Assembly: GCF_000350225.1 (NCBI RefSeq)
Contig: NW_005178810.1
Span: 285,508 to 349,507 of the forward strand
Source: Chondrus crispus
Taxonomy: Eukaryota; Rhodophyta; Florideophyceae; Gigartinales; Gigartinaceae
Direction: 5' to 3'
DNA length: 64,000 bases
The position numbers and the translations under genes are program-made. A model generated the notes under the pieces. It made no database searches, was not told where the DNA came from, and was given only the letters and a program-made list of their open reading frames with translations. Below are positions 25,655-36,792 of the stretch, piece by piece (the stretch's first letter is position 1; every line of letters begins with the position of its first letter).

Positions 25655-25955
25655 ACCCTCGCGCTCCGGGCAACGAGGACTGCTAAAAAGCTGGACAGGA
25701 AGAGCAAGAAGATGGCAGTTATCTCACAACGCCAATTTGACGTAGGCGACCAAGTATTGGTTGCCCGAGGAACAGCCTTGGGAGGGCTACCGAAGTGGCC
25801 TTGAGGAGAATCGAAGTACTACGGCCCCTGCAGTGTAGTACGGGTAAACCACCCGCGGTACACACTCGTGTCGCCGGGTTCGCGATACCGTCGACGTGAC
25901 ATCCACGCACGACGTTTAATCCCTTTTATTCAGAAACCCGCACATCTTATGTAGA
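25655..25955 (+). mobile_element. Retroelement integrase tail on the opposite strand
   Basis: Plus-strand scrap that reads like the C-terminal end of a gypsy-type integrase: a Lys/Arg helix, then QRQFDVGDQVLVARG, then KYYGPCSVVRVNHPRY. It meets the minus-strand RT fragment head to head at about 25650. A small fossil, broken. Confidence 0.55.
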
Positions 25956-26512
25956 TGTGATGCATGGGGCAATTGGCCCATGGACTGGTGCGGGGATGAG
26001 TACGAGGAGTAGGAGGACAGAGACGGTGTAGTTGAGAAATTTCGATGGCATTGGACTCTCTGCGCTTTTTAAAGTCTGTGAGAAGAGTTGTTGAGAGTTA
26101 CAGAAAGAGTCGAAATGAGACATCAACGGGAGTCAAGGTTGTCCGACGGAGAGGGGGCAATGTGCATTGTAGCGGAATGAGGAAAGAGGAGGCCGTTAGA
26201 TGAAGAAACGTCGATGCTATAGGAGTTACTGTGACACAAGGGCTGGCATTGTGAGCTGTGAAGGCGGAGGAATGGTCCGAACGACTACAGAAGACGTCTA
26301 CATGCAGGGTGCGTCGGTGTATATGCGGCTGAGAGACACTGGAACTACGGCAGCGTATGATTCAAATGGATTAGTGCATAATTCATGCGTAAGTTGGTGA
26401 ATCTCTGACCGCATGCAGCCTTGTATGCGAGCCACAGGTCTTAGGCTTGATCAGTTGATGCGACTGTCACATAAATGACGAGTTTGTCGAGCCAAAGGGT
26501 GATGAAAGCATG
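25956..26512. other. Gene-free stretch
   Basis: Purine-rich plus strand; no domain, RNA gene or repeat recognised. Confidence 0.5.
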
Positions 26513-27529
26513 TGTAGTGCAATACCCGTCTCGAGTAGGGGGGTGAAAGGAAGTGAAAAAGAAAAAAATTGGATACTGTAGTCCGGGTTTGGGGGACACA
26601 CGTGTGCGACGAAGCGCACGATCATTTTAATTATTTAATTTATTTACTAATTAGATCTAGAATCTAGAGCCGGGAGCTACTGTACTCGCCCCGGCGGGGC
26701 TCTTTATTACTTAGCCCTTTGACCGAACAAGTCAATAAACCAACCCGAGTTGCCAGAGTTTGATATCGCCTTGGTCGAAGTCCGTATTTTACAAGACACT
26801 CCCTTTAACTACAGATTACTTTATCCTTTGCGCTCGGGGGTTCCCTTTTCTTTTCCTTTATTTCCCTATCCTTTTCTATCTCTAATTCTACCTATTTTCC
26901 CCTTATCTTGTGTTGGTGCCATCGGCCTCGGTTGCGACCGAACCGGTGTAGGTGTCTTTGCCATCGGGCGACACAGTTGACGTAGCGCTGCTACTGTGAC
27001 CTATTTTCCGACGGAGACTGTTGCAACGACGTCTCCGTCGAAGGGCTTCGTCGCGTTGCAAGCCAGTGTTGGTACCATCGGCCTCGGTTGCGACCGAACC
27101 GGTGTAGGTGTTTCGAGCCATCTGGCGGCACAGTTGATGTAGCGCTGCTACTTTCATTTCATTCCGTCGGGCTGCGTTGCGACGCCCCCGTCGAAGGCGT
27201 TGTAGCGTTACAAAGTGTCGAAGAAGCTCAACAAGCATTGGCCTTACAACCCAGTGGAACCGGGGTACCTAAGTACGCGCCCCACCCCACACTCGTCGAG
27301 CAGTTCTCTTCGCAGGTCTCCACCACATCGATCCCGGGCCGGGCTATTTCTCTGTGCCCCCCCTATCAGGGATCTGAGCTAATACGAGTTGCAAGCTCGT
27401 TTAAACGGAGAAGGGAGAGTCGGACACTCCGTAGCGCTGTGCCATCGGCAGTTCTTCTTTTTGTTGTTGTTGTTGTTTTTGCTGGACCATCGGACCGCGG
27501 TCTCTGCCTGACAGGCGCATTGCACTACA
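26513..27529 (-). repeat. LTR-like repeat, right copy (inverted)
   Basis: A 1,017-bp inverse partner of 15778-16793 with intact ends TGTAGTGCAAT and ATTGCACTACA. It abuts a gypsy integrase fragment on the right. Its inner flank reads GCATG (26508-26512), the complement of the CATGC that precedes the left copy. Confidence 0.75.
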
Positions 27530-28930
27530 ATATGGGTCCCGGAGAATGCCCTTGAGCTCCAACTCCAGCTCCTTGTTACTGCTCACTCGGGTACGGTTGG
27601 ACATTGGGGGGTTGATGCCACGGCGAGTATTTTACGCGAGGCGTTTTGGTGGACATTTTTGGATCAGGACACTGCGGCGCTAGTGCGGGGTTGTCTACAC
27701 TGTATTGTTACGCGCGGTGAGAAAACCCACGTCCCCTGGGTACGGCTTTACATGGGTCACGCCCAAACGAGGTTCTGCATCTAGATTACTTGTACATGGG
27801 AAAGGGTACAGATTGCAAACGTTACATCCTAATTATCCGGGACGACCTATCGTCGAACAATTGGCTTTGGCCTACCGATAGCTGTAGTGCCGAAAATGCA
27901 GCTGATGCACTCGGTACGTGGATAGGCTGCTTTGGTTCTATAGATTACTTGGTCACAGACCAGGGTTCTCATTTTAAAAATGAGCTTCTCAAGTCTCTAG
28001 TCGAGGAGGCGCGGCCCCACCACCATTTTGTTACTGCATACTGCCCCTGGGCAAACGGGTCCGTCGAATGGATGTGTCGCGAGGTGCTTCGCGCTTGTAA
28101 AGCCCTCCTCAGTGAATGGAATCTCCCTACAGACTGGCCAGGAATAACGGAATGCATGCAAAGCGTGCTGAATCACGCCCCGTTGACCAGGCTGGGATTG
28201 CGGGATGCGAATGTCAAGGGGGTGTACCGGACTCCGCTTGAAGTTTTCACAGGACACAGACCAGTCCGTCCCCTGCTTCGCGCAATGCCAATATCAGAAT
28301 ATCCAACGGTAATTGCGCGTGATGAATTGAACATCAGAACACTAATTGGCATTGCACCCCTACAACACGTGGCGGATTCCATGCACCGCAAAGTGCTGGA
28401 GTTAACATCCGCCTCCCGCAAGCGCCGCGTCGACGCGCACAACGAAAAGACGGGTATTGTACGCCCTTCTTTTGTGGTTGGCGACTATGTGCTAGTTCGT
28501 CAGACGCGTTCCGGTGGGCATAAGCTACAGTTCGAATGGCGGGGACCCCGTCGAGTGACGAAGTCTCTGTCAAAATGGACCTACGAAATCGAGAACCTGC
28601 TTAACGGAAAGCGGGAAGTGGTTCATGCCCGAAGAATGTTACCATATAGACCAGATTTGCAAGGAACCCCGGCCTCGCAGAAGCTCATCGAGGCTTCCGC
28701 TAGCCTGGACCGTGACTATCAGGTCGCCAGTTCTCTCACAGAGGTAAGGGAAGATAAGGGGGAAATTTTAGTGAAGGTTCAATGAGAAGGTTTGCCTGAC
28801 GAAGTGGATCACACGTGGGAGCCGCTGTCCAACCTGACTGAGGACCTGCCGGGCATGCTTGAGGACTTCTTGCACACCAGCGGCGACAGAAGTCTCAGAC
28901 GACGAGCGCTCGCGCAGGCCTCTTTTCAAT
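27530..28930 (+). mobile_element. Ty3/gypsy fragment: integrase to chromodomain
   Basis: Begins at the edge of the LTR-like repeat inside the stretch ahead of the integrase finger (WVPENALELQ), followed by the HHCC finger (HSGTVGHWG; CLHCIV), core (about 27790-28100, LYMGKGTD, IIRDDLSS, VTDQGSHFK, YCPWANGSVE), tail (GDYVLVRQ, FEWRGPRRV) and chromodomain (about 28730-28930, VDHTWEPL). Close relative of the fragment at 1-1285. The upstream part of pol is missing here, consistent with insertion of, or rearrangement at, the repeat. Broken, about two breaks. Confidence 0.85.
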
Positions 28931-29835
28931 AGAACTTCTTTTCGTAGGTACTTTAGAACTTCTGGGGCGCTGTACCGTCCTGCGTCGCGCTGCGGCTCTT
29001 CGTCGATCGCATCCGGTCGACGTGCCTCTCGGGCCGGGGCGCTCTGGTCTACTCGGGGCGACCGGATGCGTGAAGGCCCTAGGTGTAGTCCGGGGGAGGG
29101 TTCTGGCGTGTAAGGCACATCGGTGGCCCGGCCAAGGACCCAGTGCTGTGAGACGGAGAGCGGCCCCTGCCAGCCTTTTGTTTCAAGAGCGAAGCGAAAT
29201 GCCACTACCGCGCGCGACAGTGAGCCTTGTGATAATGAAGGCAGCCCCCGACAGATCCCCAGAGAAGGGGATCATCCGATCGGGGAGCATCGCCAACGGA
29301 GCCGCCCTTCAGAGAAACCCTCGTCCTCGCTTCCTCCCGACGCGCGCGCCTCCCTCACCCGAAGACGTCGTCCACGCTTGCTCGCGAGGAACTTCGAACC
29401 CGCCGGTTGCCACAAAGTGAGCGAGGAGGTAGGGGAAAGCGTGTTGGGAAGGGGGGCTTGGGAAGGGGCTGGGAAGCGGGAGCAATACTCAAGTAATACT
29501 CATTTTCATAGTACTGCGTAAACTCATTTCTGCAATTTGCTATGCAGAATTCTGAAATGGCGGGCTCCATTGTACTACCCAGAATAATTTCTGACGTTTG
29601 TCAGAATTCTAGCAATGAATATCTGTAATATGTTTGTGATGTTGTTAAGTTGATCGGAATATGTCCGAAGGACCGTACCAAGATCGGCATATCATAGGGC
29701 CATGGGCCATGAGGTGGCGAAAGCCATTTCGTCCAATAAGTACGCTCCGGACCGCCGCCATCCATACTTGGATGGCTGGTATTGGGCGACGTATGTAGTT
29801 GGACCAAAAGTGAGAGTTTCGTATGCGCACCATAG
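28931..29835. other. Gene-free stretch
   Basis: Might include the lost 3' LTR of the preceding fragment, but no partner is present to show it. GCATCCGGTCG (about 29009) and CGACCGGATGC (about 29059) are inverted. A small 78-bp inverted structure (TTGCTAT..AGAATTCTGA against TCAGAATTCTAGCAA) lies at about 29538-29615 and could be a tiny MITE. Confidence 0.4.
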
Positions 29836-29837
29836 TA

Positions 29838-29861
29838 AAGGGGGGCGCCCCAATTATGGAA
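29838..29861 (+). repeat. pogo left TIR
   Basis: Matches the right TIR except for one extra G there, a C/T and a G/T change. Confidence 0.7.
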
Positions 29862-30239
29862 CAGTGCCCTAATGTTCGAAACACCCATATTATTTGAAAA
29901 AAGTGTCATTTTTCGGGCCCGGGCCAGCAGAAGACCTCTCTCCTCACCCTATTATGCCTCAATGCAGTAAACGACGTAGATCAATTTAAAAACAAATGTG
30001 CTCATTGGCTTCAGCGGTGTCTGGTACCCTATTGTCAAGAACGTCACAGAAAGGGCGGGCAAATTCGAGCTGATATTCGAATTCATGTCTCGAAGACACG
30101 AAGTTACCGCTCTTTTCCGCACGGAGCTTAAGTTCATGATCCATATGCTTTTATGCATGACGTCCTTTGCGCCTGCTAACGGCGCATTCCCACGTCGGTG
30201 CATTCCCACGTCTCGAGACTCCGCACGCTCTCTCCTGCC

Positions 30240-31964
30240 ATGAAGGGCGCCACAGCTGCACGTCCCAATCAACGGAACATTGAACAGGCACTGTCTGCGG
30301 TCCGGGCTGGCTCAACGTACCGCTATGCAGCTGCGAAACACCGTATACCCATGACCAAACTTTAATATCGAGCAATGCAAGACGGGCCGCTTCTCACTCG
30401 CATCAAAATCGGCCCAGGACGACGCCCGGCATTGACAGAGTTCGAAGAACAACTTGTTGTAGAAATGATATGCCGGTACGCAGAACAAGGACTACCGCTC
30501 CGACGCCAGCTTGTTCAGGAAGCTGTTAGTCAACTCATGAGTCGCGTGCCCTCCTCTCGAAAAATGCTGCTACCTTTTGTCAATGCATATCCTGGCCCGA
30601 AATGTTTGCGCCTTTTTATCAAGCGTCATGGTGATAAACTGAAATTGGGGCGTCCATTACGTCAAGAAGCAGTTCGGTATGCGGCGTGTAACGCAATGAC
30701 TTTGACAAATCATTTCGCAACGTTAGAAAAGAAGTATCAAGGACAACAACATTCAGGTGAGGTGCGTATGGAGCCTCGACGAAACTGGGGCAACTCCGGC
30801 AAAAGATTGCAGGGGTGTTTCTGATGATAATTTTTATTTGACTCGTGCAAGGACAAGGGATGCAAAAGTTGGGCATTTTGTGAATGTCAATCGTGTCACG
30901 ATGATTCCCGCAATATGTGCAAATGGAGATGCCATGAAGCCCTTGTTCGTATTCAAGGGAAGTCGCTTACCTTTTCGTCAGGTTGTGCGAGATGGCATTA
31001 ATACGACTGATAGCGTAGCAGACTTCTTACCATCCGAATCCCTCCTGGCGTGTCGTCAAGAAAATGGGAGAGTCAATAATGAGATATTTTACAACTGGGC
31101 CATTCACTTTGTGAAACATGTCCAACAGCACACGCCAAACGGTCATAAGAAAGTGCTAATTTTTGACGGATATCGTTCCCATATGTCGCTTAAGGTCATC
31201 AATTATTTACATCATAACAACGTAATCGTTTACGCACTACCAGCGCATACCAGTGGAAGACACAGCCACTAGACGTCGATCTGTTGTCGCCTTTCAAAAA
31301 GTATCTTAGGGATTCAATGGATTTGGTGGTGTCGCGCGACAGTATAGACAAATTTGACGTATTCGACTTTTGCGGCATGCTGCAACATGCCTACGAAAAA
31401 TTGTTCAGCAGGAAGAACATCATCACTTCTTTCCGTAAGTCGGGGATCTGGCCAATGAATCCGAGGCAGCTTATGTCTGCTCCCAGGCCAGCAGGGTGTG
31501 ATAATTTGGAAGAGGTAATGGACGTGGACCGGATGTGGTGGCTAATGGAGGCAAAGCGGATGGAGATAAGGGACACTGTCATCGGGGCCAACGTCAAGAT
31601 TTTACATTCTGGCTATCTAGACACTACAGAGGGCCTCGTTCTGATGTCGGCCAATGCTTTGGCACTGGCGCAAGAAAATTGGGCTCGTGTCGCTTTGAAT
31701 AAAGTAGTTTCTGAAGAGAGAGCAAATCGCCTAGCCATGAATCGTGCCCGGCGGAGTGCTAAGAGAAAGAAGGAATTTGACCGTTGCTGCAGTGCGGCGT
31801 TGCAGCGAGGGGCTCGCTTGGCAGGATTATCTGTAGAAGCGTTCAATGCGAACGTTCGTTCAATCGAAGAGAGACGTGCAGTTGCGCGCAGGCGTACTTT
31901 GAACAAGAAGGCAATTGAGATTCGGAGGCAGTTTGAGCCGTTTCTCGGTTTGCAGCGGCCTTAA
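30240..31964 (+). pseudogene. pogo-type DDE transposase (broken)
   Basis: About 575 codons. Start ATG at 30240, chosen because it opens a pipsqueak-type helix-turn-helix (RNIEQALSAVRAGSTYRYAA, then HRIP) normally found at the N-terminus. A CENP-B-like second DNA-binding region follows (about 30400-30640). The DDE_1 catalytic core is visible: SLDETG (first Asp, 30778-30780), IFDGYRSHM (second Asp, 31165-31167) and QPLDVDLL (third Asp, 31272-31274). The C-terminal 200 residues are basic. It is broken by a TAA at 30363-30365, a frame change near 30755-30770 and another near 31260. Known role: cuts and joins the TIRs at TA sites. All three catalytic Asp codons survive, so loss of function is fairly recent. 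Confidence 0.82.
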
Positions 31965-32230
31965 ACTGGTGACGTGGCAGTCGATTTTCATACATACAGT
32001 GTCTTTTTTTTATATAAAATTTTTTGTTTGTTCGATATTTAGGGCAAATTTGACATGTAGAAAACCTGTGATTGCCTGCGCGTCCGTGACAACTTTGTAG
32101 CTTTCTGTGTCATCGACGGCATTGCGGTGCAACGTTGTGGTGAAGAACACACCGCACGGAGTCCGTAGAAAAAAAAGATCGTCAAACCGAGCTCAGGAGG
32201 GTCTTTTTTTAATTAAATAAGTTCGTTTTT

Positions 32231-32255
32231 TTCAATAATTGGGGCACCCCCCCTT
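32231..32255 (-). repeat. pogo right TIR
   Basis: Complement of the left TIR, ending TTCAATAATTGGGGC then a C run and TT, followed by TA. Confidence 0.7.
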
Positions 32256-32257
32256 TA

Positions 32258-34217
32258 GATTTAACTATTAATTTGTAATCTACACTCGACGACGGCGCGG
32301 TATCGCGCCCACCAGTCTCGGACTGGATGACATAAAGTTGTGTGACCTGGGGCAGCTCTCCCCTCACACGGGAGAGGAACTCACTCTCGGTCACGCATAT
32401 TGCTCACCCTTCAATGCAAAATGGCAACGACGAAGACTTGCATTGTTGCTGACATGTCGGCAGGAATACAGCGGAGGCCCGAACAAATAGGAGGCAACAT
32501 CCGTATGTAGTCCGTCCGTACTGCACCATCTCGCGACATCACGGCATGAGAATTTGCATCCACCTCTGTCGATAGATAGCCTTGCTATAAAAACTCAAGT
32601 GACCTCGTCAACTCGTCTCATGATCTAGTCGAAATGGAAATCAGGCGCGTAAATACACCTTGTAGACCACTGTACTGTATGGACAGCAGTTTCAATATCG
32701 CATGGTGAACGGGGGGAATGAGGATTTTGCCAGCTAACATTATATTATCTCAGCTAGAGTCGTCAAGGTTCTAAAGAAACAACGTGTTCACCGAATAAGT
32801 CCGACTCGAAAAATCTAGTACATGTACTGTACCTCCGATATCAATACGACCAAGTCCCGAATGAGGCATCTTCATACTGTACAGATTCTTCCCACGGCCC
32901 CCTCTGTAACGCAGATAGTATGATATCTCGTACTAAATGTCACTACTTTAATAGGTGGTCCCGCCCAGTACTGTACAACTTGTACTTGGTATGAGTATGG
33001 AGCCCATACCCTCCCTGACGCGTTGTCGTCTTATACAAACGCCTCACCGATCAAGCAACCCTCCATTCACCACACGCCCTCATTTTTCCTGTGCAGTGGA
33101 TACTGATCACAGATGCCCTCCACGAAAACAATCAGGCAAACAAGCATTGTTGCCGTATCATGACATCTACTCGCATATCTGTCGCCTGACCTCACACGAC
33201 GACCTATCTTTCATATTGTAATTTTCCATCCGTGGCGTGCTTGTTGCCCAGATCATACTAATACGTCCATCTCATGTATTTATCTTTGCTTCTTTCTTCG
33301 ATGCTGCAATCAGAAACACACCACCTTCGGCATGAACACACCTGTTTCGGGGACTTCAGCCACTAAAAATCTGCATTGCACAGTACTAGAGGCCTTTACA
33401 TAGCTGCAAGATGCGTCTTGTGGTTTCAAGCTATGTCAAAAGTATCTCTTTGAGCGACTTTTTTCAAAATATCCAGGAAGGACAAAAGGATATCAGTTGT
33501 ATATACAAGTGGTATCCTTTTGTCCTTCTATCGGGAATTTTTTTTGCCCACCCTTCACCGCATCTCTTGTCATCTACTGTGAGCAACACATCCGTAGGAG
33601 GCGAAGCACGAACATAAGCGCCTACCGCCACCGCAGAAGTGAAACAAATAGTGAGAGATGGTTGCCGTCATTACTGAAGGAAGTACTTCCTATTCTCTCG
33701 TGTCGGAGATCAGAAGCTAGGGCCTGCTGTTTCTTTTCCCCGTCTTTTTCAGTCTGCCGTTGGGACTCTTGTCTGCTTTGAACACAGATTGATGGCCGAT
33801 GCACATTGAGAACAGGGGTGTGAAATACTGCCTGCACGTACAAGTAAAATAGTACAGTACAGAAGTGCACGTGAGTCCGGCACGGATTCAAAAGGGTAAA
33901 AGTTTGGTTAATGAAAAGAAGAACAGCATTGTGGAGCTTGGAAAAAAAATTAATGCTCGTTGTTGCGCCATGCTATTGAAAAGTACGGCGGCCCTTGGGT
34001 AGAGTGCATTGCGCAGTCCTAAGAAATGCTCATAAACAGACGTACGCCACCGGCAAAAGGAAGGACCAGGTCACATTCACACACTTCTTCGTACAGCGTT
34101 GGATCGGCACCTCCAGGGCTGTACGCCATAACTTTATTTGCCCTAATACTAAAACGCTAGGGGGGTACTGACGAAAAATGCATCCCACGCATCCATTCGC
34201 TCCCGACCTACCAACCA
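32258..34217. other. Gene-free stretch upstream of the S41 stop
   Basis: No recognisable frame. Rich in TACTGTA/TACAGTA (about 32673, 32823, 32873, 32965, 33853) and holds the hairpin at 33477-33528. Confidence 0.55.
33477..33528. repeat. Hairpin with 19-bp arms
   Basis: Arms GAAGGACAAAAGGATATCA and TGGTATCCTTTTGTCCTTC pair at 18 of 19 positions around a 14-nt loop. Length and mismatch would suit a small-RNA precursor or a miniature element; nothing else supports either. Confidence 0.6.
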
Positions 34218-36203
34218 TTACAAAGCAAAAATTATCTCCTCCGGCTCCGCGGAGACGAACGGCCCGAGCAGCCCGTCGGGCTCCATCGTGTACATGGGCT
34301 CCAGCCCGTCGCCGGGCCCCGGCGATTCGCTCAGGTTATCCGTGGGCCCCTCGCCGGGCGCGTCCCCACTCGTCAAAATCTCCCCAAGGAACTCGTACAA
34401 GTCGCAGTCGTCCTTCAGCACGTCGTTCCTCGTCGAAAAGTACCTCACATCCGGCTCCACGCCAAAGTTCTCGATGATCCCACCGGCACTCGTTCCGCTG
34501 CGGTAGAACCGCGCGAACGCCGTTGTGAACCCGGCCGCTACCGGCGGGAAAAACTCGGGGAAGAAATCGGACAGGACCGAATACGACACCGTCGACGCGC
34601 CGCCCGCCCCGACGTTGTCGGACACGCCCACCACGGTCGAGAACCCGTAGTCCTTCTGCAGCGACGTGAACAGGTCCCCGCCGGAGTAGCACAGCCCGTC
34701 TACGAGCGTCACCACCGGCCCGAAGTACGCGCGCGGCGCGAACCGCTCCGCGAATCGCGCGTCGTACAGGCTTGCCGACGGGCCGGAGAACGGCTCCCCG
34801 ATGGCCAGCGCCGTGTTCACCGCGCTTCTATACTGGAAGAACGGGAGCAGCTCCTCAATGTCCTCCGTGCCTTCGGACAGGAGAGCGGCCAGCGCGGCCG
34901 CGATCGCGTCCGTCGCCCGCAACACGGTCGGGTTGGCCGCCACGGTCTCAGCGACTAGCGACTCCGCCAGCAGCTTCACGTAGTTCGGCCGCCCCCCCGC
35001 GTTCCCGCGCAGGTCCATGATCAGCCCGACCTTCGGCATCAGCCGCAGGATGCGCGCGATTTCCAGGGCAAGGTCCAGAGTTACTTCCGCTCCGAAATCA
35101 GGGATCACGAAGCGCCCGATCGGCCCGGACTTGGTCAGGATGATCTCCGCGGAGAAGTTGTCTTCGAAGTCGGACTTCACCTTGATTGGCACGCGGCCCT
35201 CGACCACGATGCGCGTGCTCACGTCGAGCGGTTGCGTGGGGACCGCCTCGAATAACTTGCGCTTGTCCTCGTCTGTGAAAGTGGCGCGGCCACGCGAGCG
35301 GCTGAGCGTCTCGTACGCAGCGGGGTGGACTGTACCGGTTATGTTGTTGATCTGGAGAAAATTGTCAGGGATGACGACATACTTCCATGGGAGAGTGATG
35401 GAAGTCTGCGTGCGGTCTGGGGTGAGGTAGACAATGTCGACGGAAGCGTTGACCGGGATGCGTTGGGCCTGCAGGATTCGAACGGTGAGGGAGTTGATAG
35501 CGGTGTCGATTTTGGCGGCTTCATTGGAACCATAAGAGTCATTTCCCGCGGCGAGAATGTGCTCGTCGATGGGCACGCCGTCGATGGAGACAAGCTCGGC
35601 TCCCACGCCGAAAGAAGACGTCGGCAAGATACTTGAGATAACGTCGTCGACAAGATACTTGCGTTGGGTAGAGTTGCCTTCGTAGAACTTTCGGACGGAA
35701 AAGCCAAGCAAGGCAGCCGAGCTGTTCAACGGAGGCGGTACGAGAAAGATGGTGTGCTTGTCATCCATGAGTGTGAAGGCGTTGATCATCTTGTCGTAGA
35801 ACTGGACGTTGGTCATTTCCTCAGTCGGGTTGACGGCGTCCAGGGCGGCCGGAAAGTCGACTTTGAGAAAGTTCTCGTGGAGGAATCGATGCGGGTTGAG
35901 GTTTGTGTAAACCAACTTTGCGGCGTCGATGATGTCGAGCTTGGCCTGGACTGTGAGATTGAAGGCGTTTGCATCTCGGAGCAGTTGGTCGAGGTCGACG
36001 AAGTAGGGGCGGTCAGAGTTTGGTACATCGGAAAACTGGCGACTCGCGTGCGGGATGGAGAGGCAGGCACGGTGAAGAGGGGCGCAAAGGCCTACGAGGC
36101 GTGGGTCATCGGTGAGGCAATGCGAGTGGCGCTCGCAGCGGAGGGAGAGTGAGATGGGAAGAAGGAGGAGGGAAATGAGAGCGATTAAGGAAAGACGAGG
36201 CAT
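34218..36203 (-). CDS. Secreted S41 peptidase, CPAF-like
   Basis: Serine peptidase of family S41, 661 residues from the start chosen here. An upstream in-frame ATG (36236) would add 11 residues before the signal peptide, but the second Met starts a clean signal sequence (LSLIALISLLLLPISLS) and lies 74 nt after a TATA box, as in the paralog at 58316. After the signal comes a Cys-rich N-terminal segment with five Cys in about 40 residues, then a PDZ-like region and the S41 core. Using numbering from 36236: His161 (MDDKH), IMDLRGNAGG at 406-415, Ser518 (GLCYSGGD), GAGGAS (543-548) and Glu589 (IIENFGVEPDV). This His/Ser/Glu set and the GAGG and ENxGV blocks match chlamydial CPAF (His105, Ser499, Glu558) rather than the Ser/Lys dyad of tail-specific proteases. 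The tail is Gly/Pro/Glu-rich. No intron. The 3' half is markedly GC-rich. Likely exported or in the secretory pathway; substrate unknown. Confidence 0.88.
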   Translation of the reverse strand: MPRLSLIALISLLLLPISLSLRCERHSHCLTDDPRLVGLCAPLHRACLSIPHASRQFSDVPNSDRPYFVDLDQLLRDANAFNLTVQAKLDIIDAAKLVYTNLNPHRFLHENFLKVDFPAALDAVNPTEEMTNVQFYDKMINAFTLMDDKHTIFLVPPPLNSSAALLGFSVRKFYEGNSTQRKYLVDDVISSILPTSSFGVGAELVSIDGVPIDEHILAAGNDSYGSNEAAKIDTAINSLTVRILQAQRIPVNASVDIVYLTPDRTQTSITLPWKYVVIPDNFLQINNITGTVHPAAYETLSRSRGRATFTDEDKRKLFEAVPTQPLDVSTRIVVEGRVPIKVKSDFEDNFSAEIILTKSGPIGRFVIPDFGAEVTLDLALEIARILRLMPKVGLIMDLRGNAGGRPNYVKLLAESLVAETVAANPTVLRATDAIAAALAALLSEGTEDIEELLPFFQYRSAVNTALAIGEPFSGPSASLYDARFAERFAPRAYFGPVVTLVDGLCYSGGDLFTSLQKDYGFSTVVGVSDNVGAGGASTVSYSVLSDFFPEFFPPVAAGFTTAFARFYRSGTSAGGIIENFGVEPDVRYFSTRNDVLKDDCDLYEFLGEILTSGDAPGEGPTDNLSESPGPGDGLEPMYTMEPDGLLGPFVSAEPEEIIFAL

Positions 36204-36271
36204 GATGGGAGTGGGGCGATGGTGATGCGGCGGCAAGGGAGGGGCGGGTGTAACGAGTGTAAACGAGGGGG

Positions 36272-36279
36272 TTTATAAA
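36272..36279 (-). promoter_or_regulatory. TATA box of the minus-strand S41 gene
   Basis: TTTATAAA, 74 nt before the ATG at 36203; the paralog has TTTATAAG at 75 nt. The shared spacing supports both the promoter and the start choice. Confidence 0.5.
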
Positions 36280-36569
36280 GGGTTTGTTGATTTCCAACAT
36301 AGCGGGGGTGGTTTCGCAAAGGCGGGGGGGGGGGGGGGGGGGTACGTGCGCAGGAGTGATTTACGTACAGTGCACACGCGAAAGCTTAACGTACTCTCTG
36401 CCTCACTCTCTCGCGCCGCGTGGCGAGTCAGGGGGGATCGGATGGAATTTGGGAGTGGGGCAGAGTCTCTCGGCGATATAAGTTATGGTAGGGGGGAGAG
36501 GTGGGTAGAGGTGTGGTCACGGGGAAGCACAGTAAGGTTGGCGCATTGTTGCCTCTCTGGCAATGTTGA

Positions 36570-36792
36570 GTTTGAGGAGCGGAAAGGTGAGTCGTTGTCC
36601 TTGGGATGGGGTACGGCAAACGGTACGGTGTTGGTACAGTAACCGGTTACGGTGTTGAAAACGGTTCCCGCGCGACTCGACATGCATATTGAGGCCATCC
36701 CAAAGCGCTTTTGATGTAGGTTGATGATGACACGTGAGTACTGTGCACTGTACTCACATGCGTTTCGCGCATACCATACCCTTGGGTATGGT
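36570..36792 (-). repeat. Diverged repeat, copy 1 (inverse of 40900-41095)
   Basis: Complement reads CATCATCAACCTACATC, CGCTTTGGGATGGCCTCA, TTTCAACACCGTAAC, TTTGCCGTAC and AAGGACAACGACTCACC in the same order as the other copy, roughly 75-80% alike. Family unknown; perhaps a decayed gene or element, since a frame with TxFNTVT and KDxxSPxRS is shared by both. Confidence 0.6.

Larger units (their letters stand above)
29836..32257 (+). mobile_element. pogo/Tigger-type DNA transposon
   Basis: A 2.4-kb DNA transposon whose ends form terminal inverted repeats, AAGGGGGGCGCCCCAATTAT on the left and AAGGGGGGGTGCCCCAATTA on the right when complemented. They are flanked by TA on both sides (29836-29837 and 32256-32257), the target of Tc1/mariner-pogo elements. 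The transposase lies on the plus strand inside. Poly-T runs (32193-32235) precede the right end. Moderate decay of the transposase suggests an inactive copy. Confidence 0.75.

Noticed and set aside
15778-27529. One giant DNA transposon with 1-kb terminal inverted repeats
   Set aside because: Each repeat has its own inverted ends and LTR-type tips, the outer flanks do not form a target duplication, and the interior is a patchwork of unrelated fragments.
29370-29420. B-box-like TTCGAACCC as a tRNA gene
   Set aside because: No matching A box or cloverleaf, and the last B-box positions do not fit.
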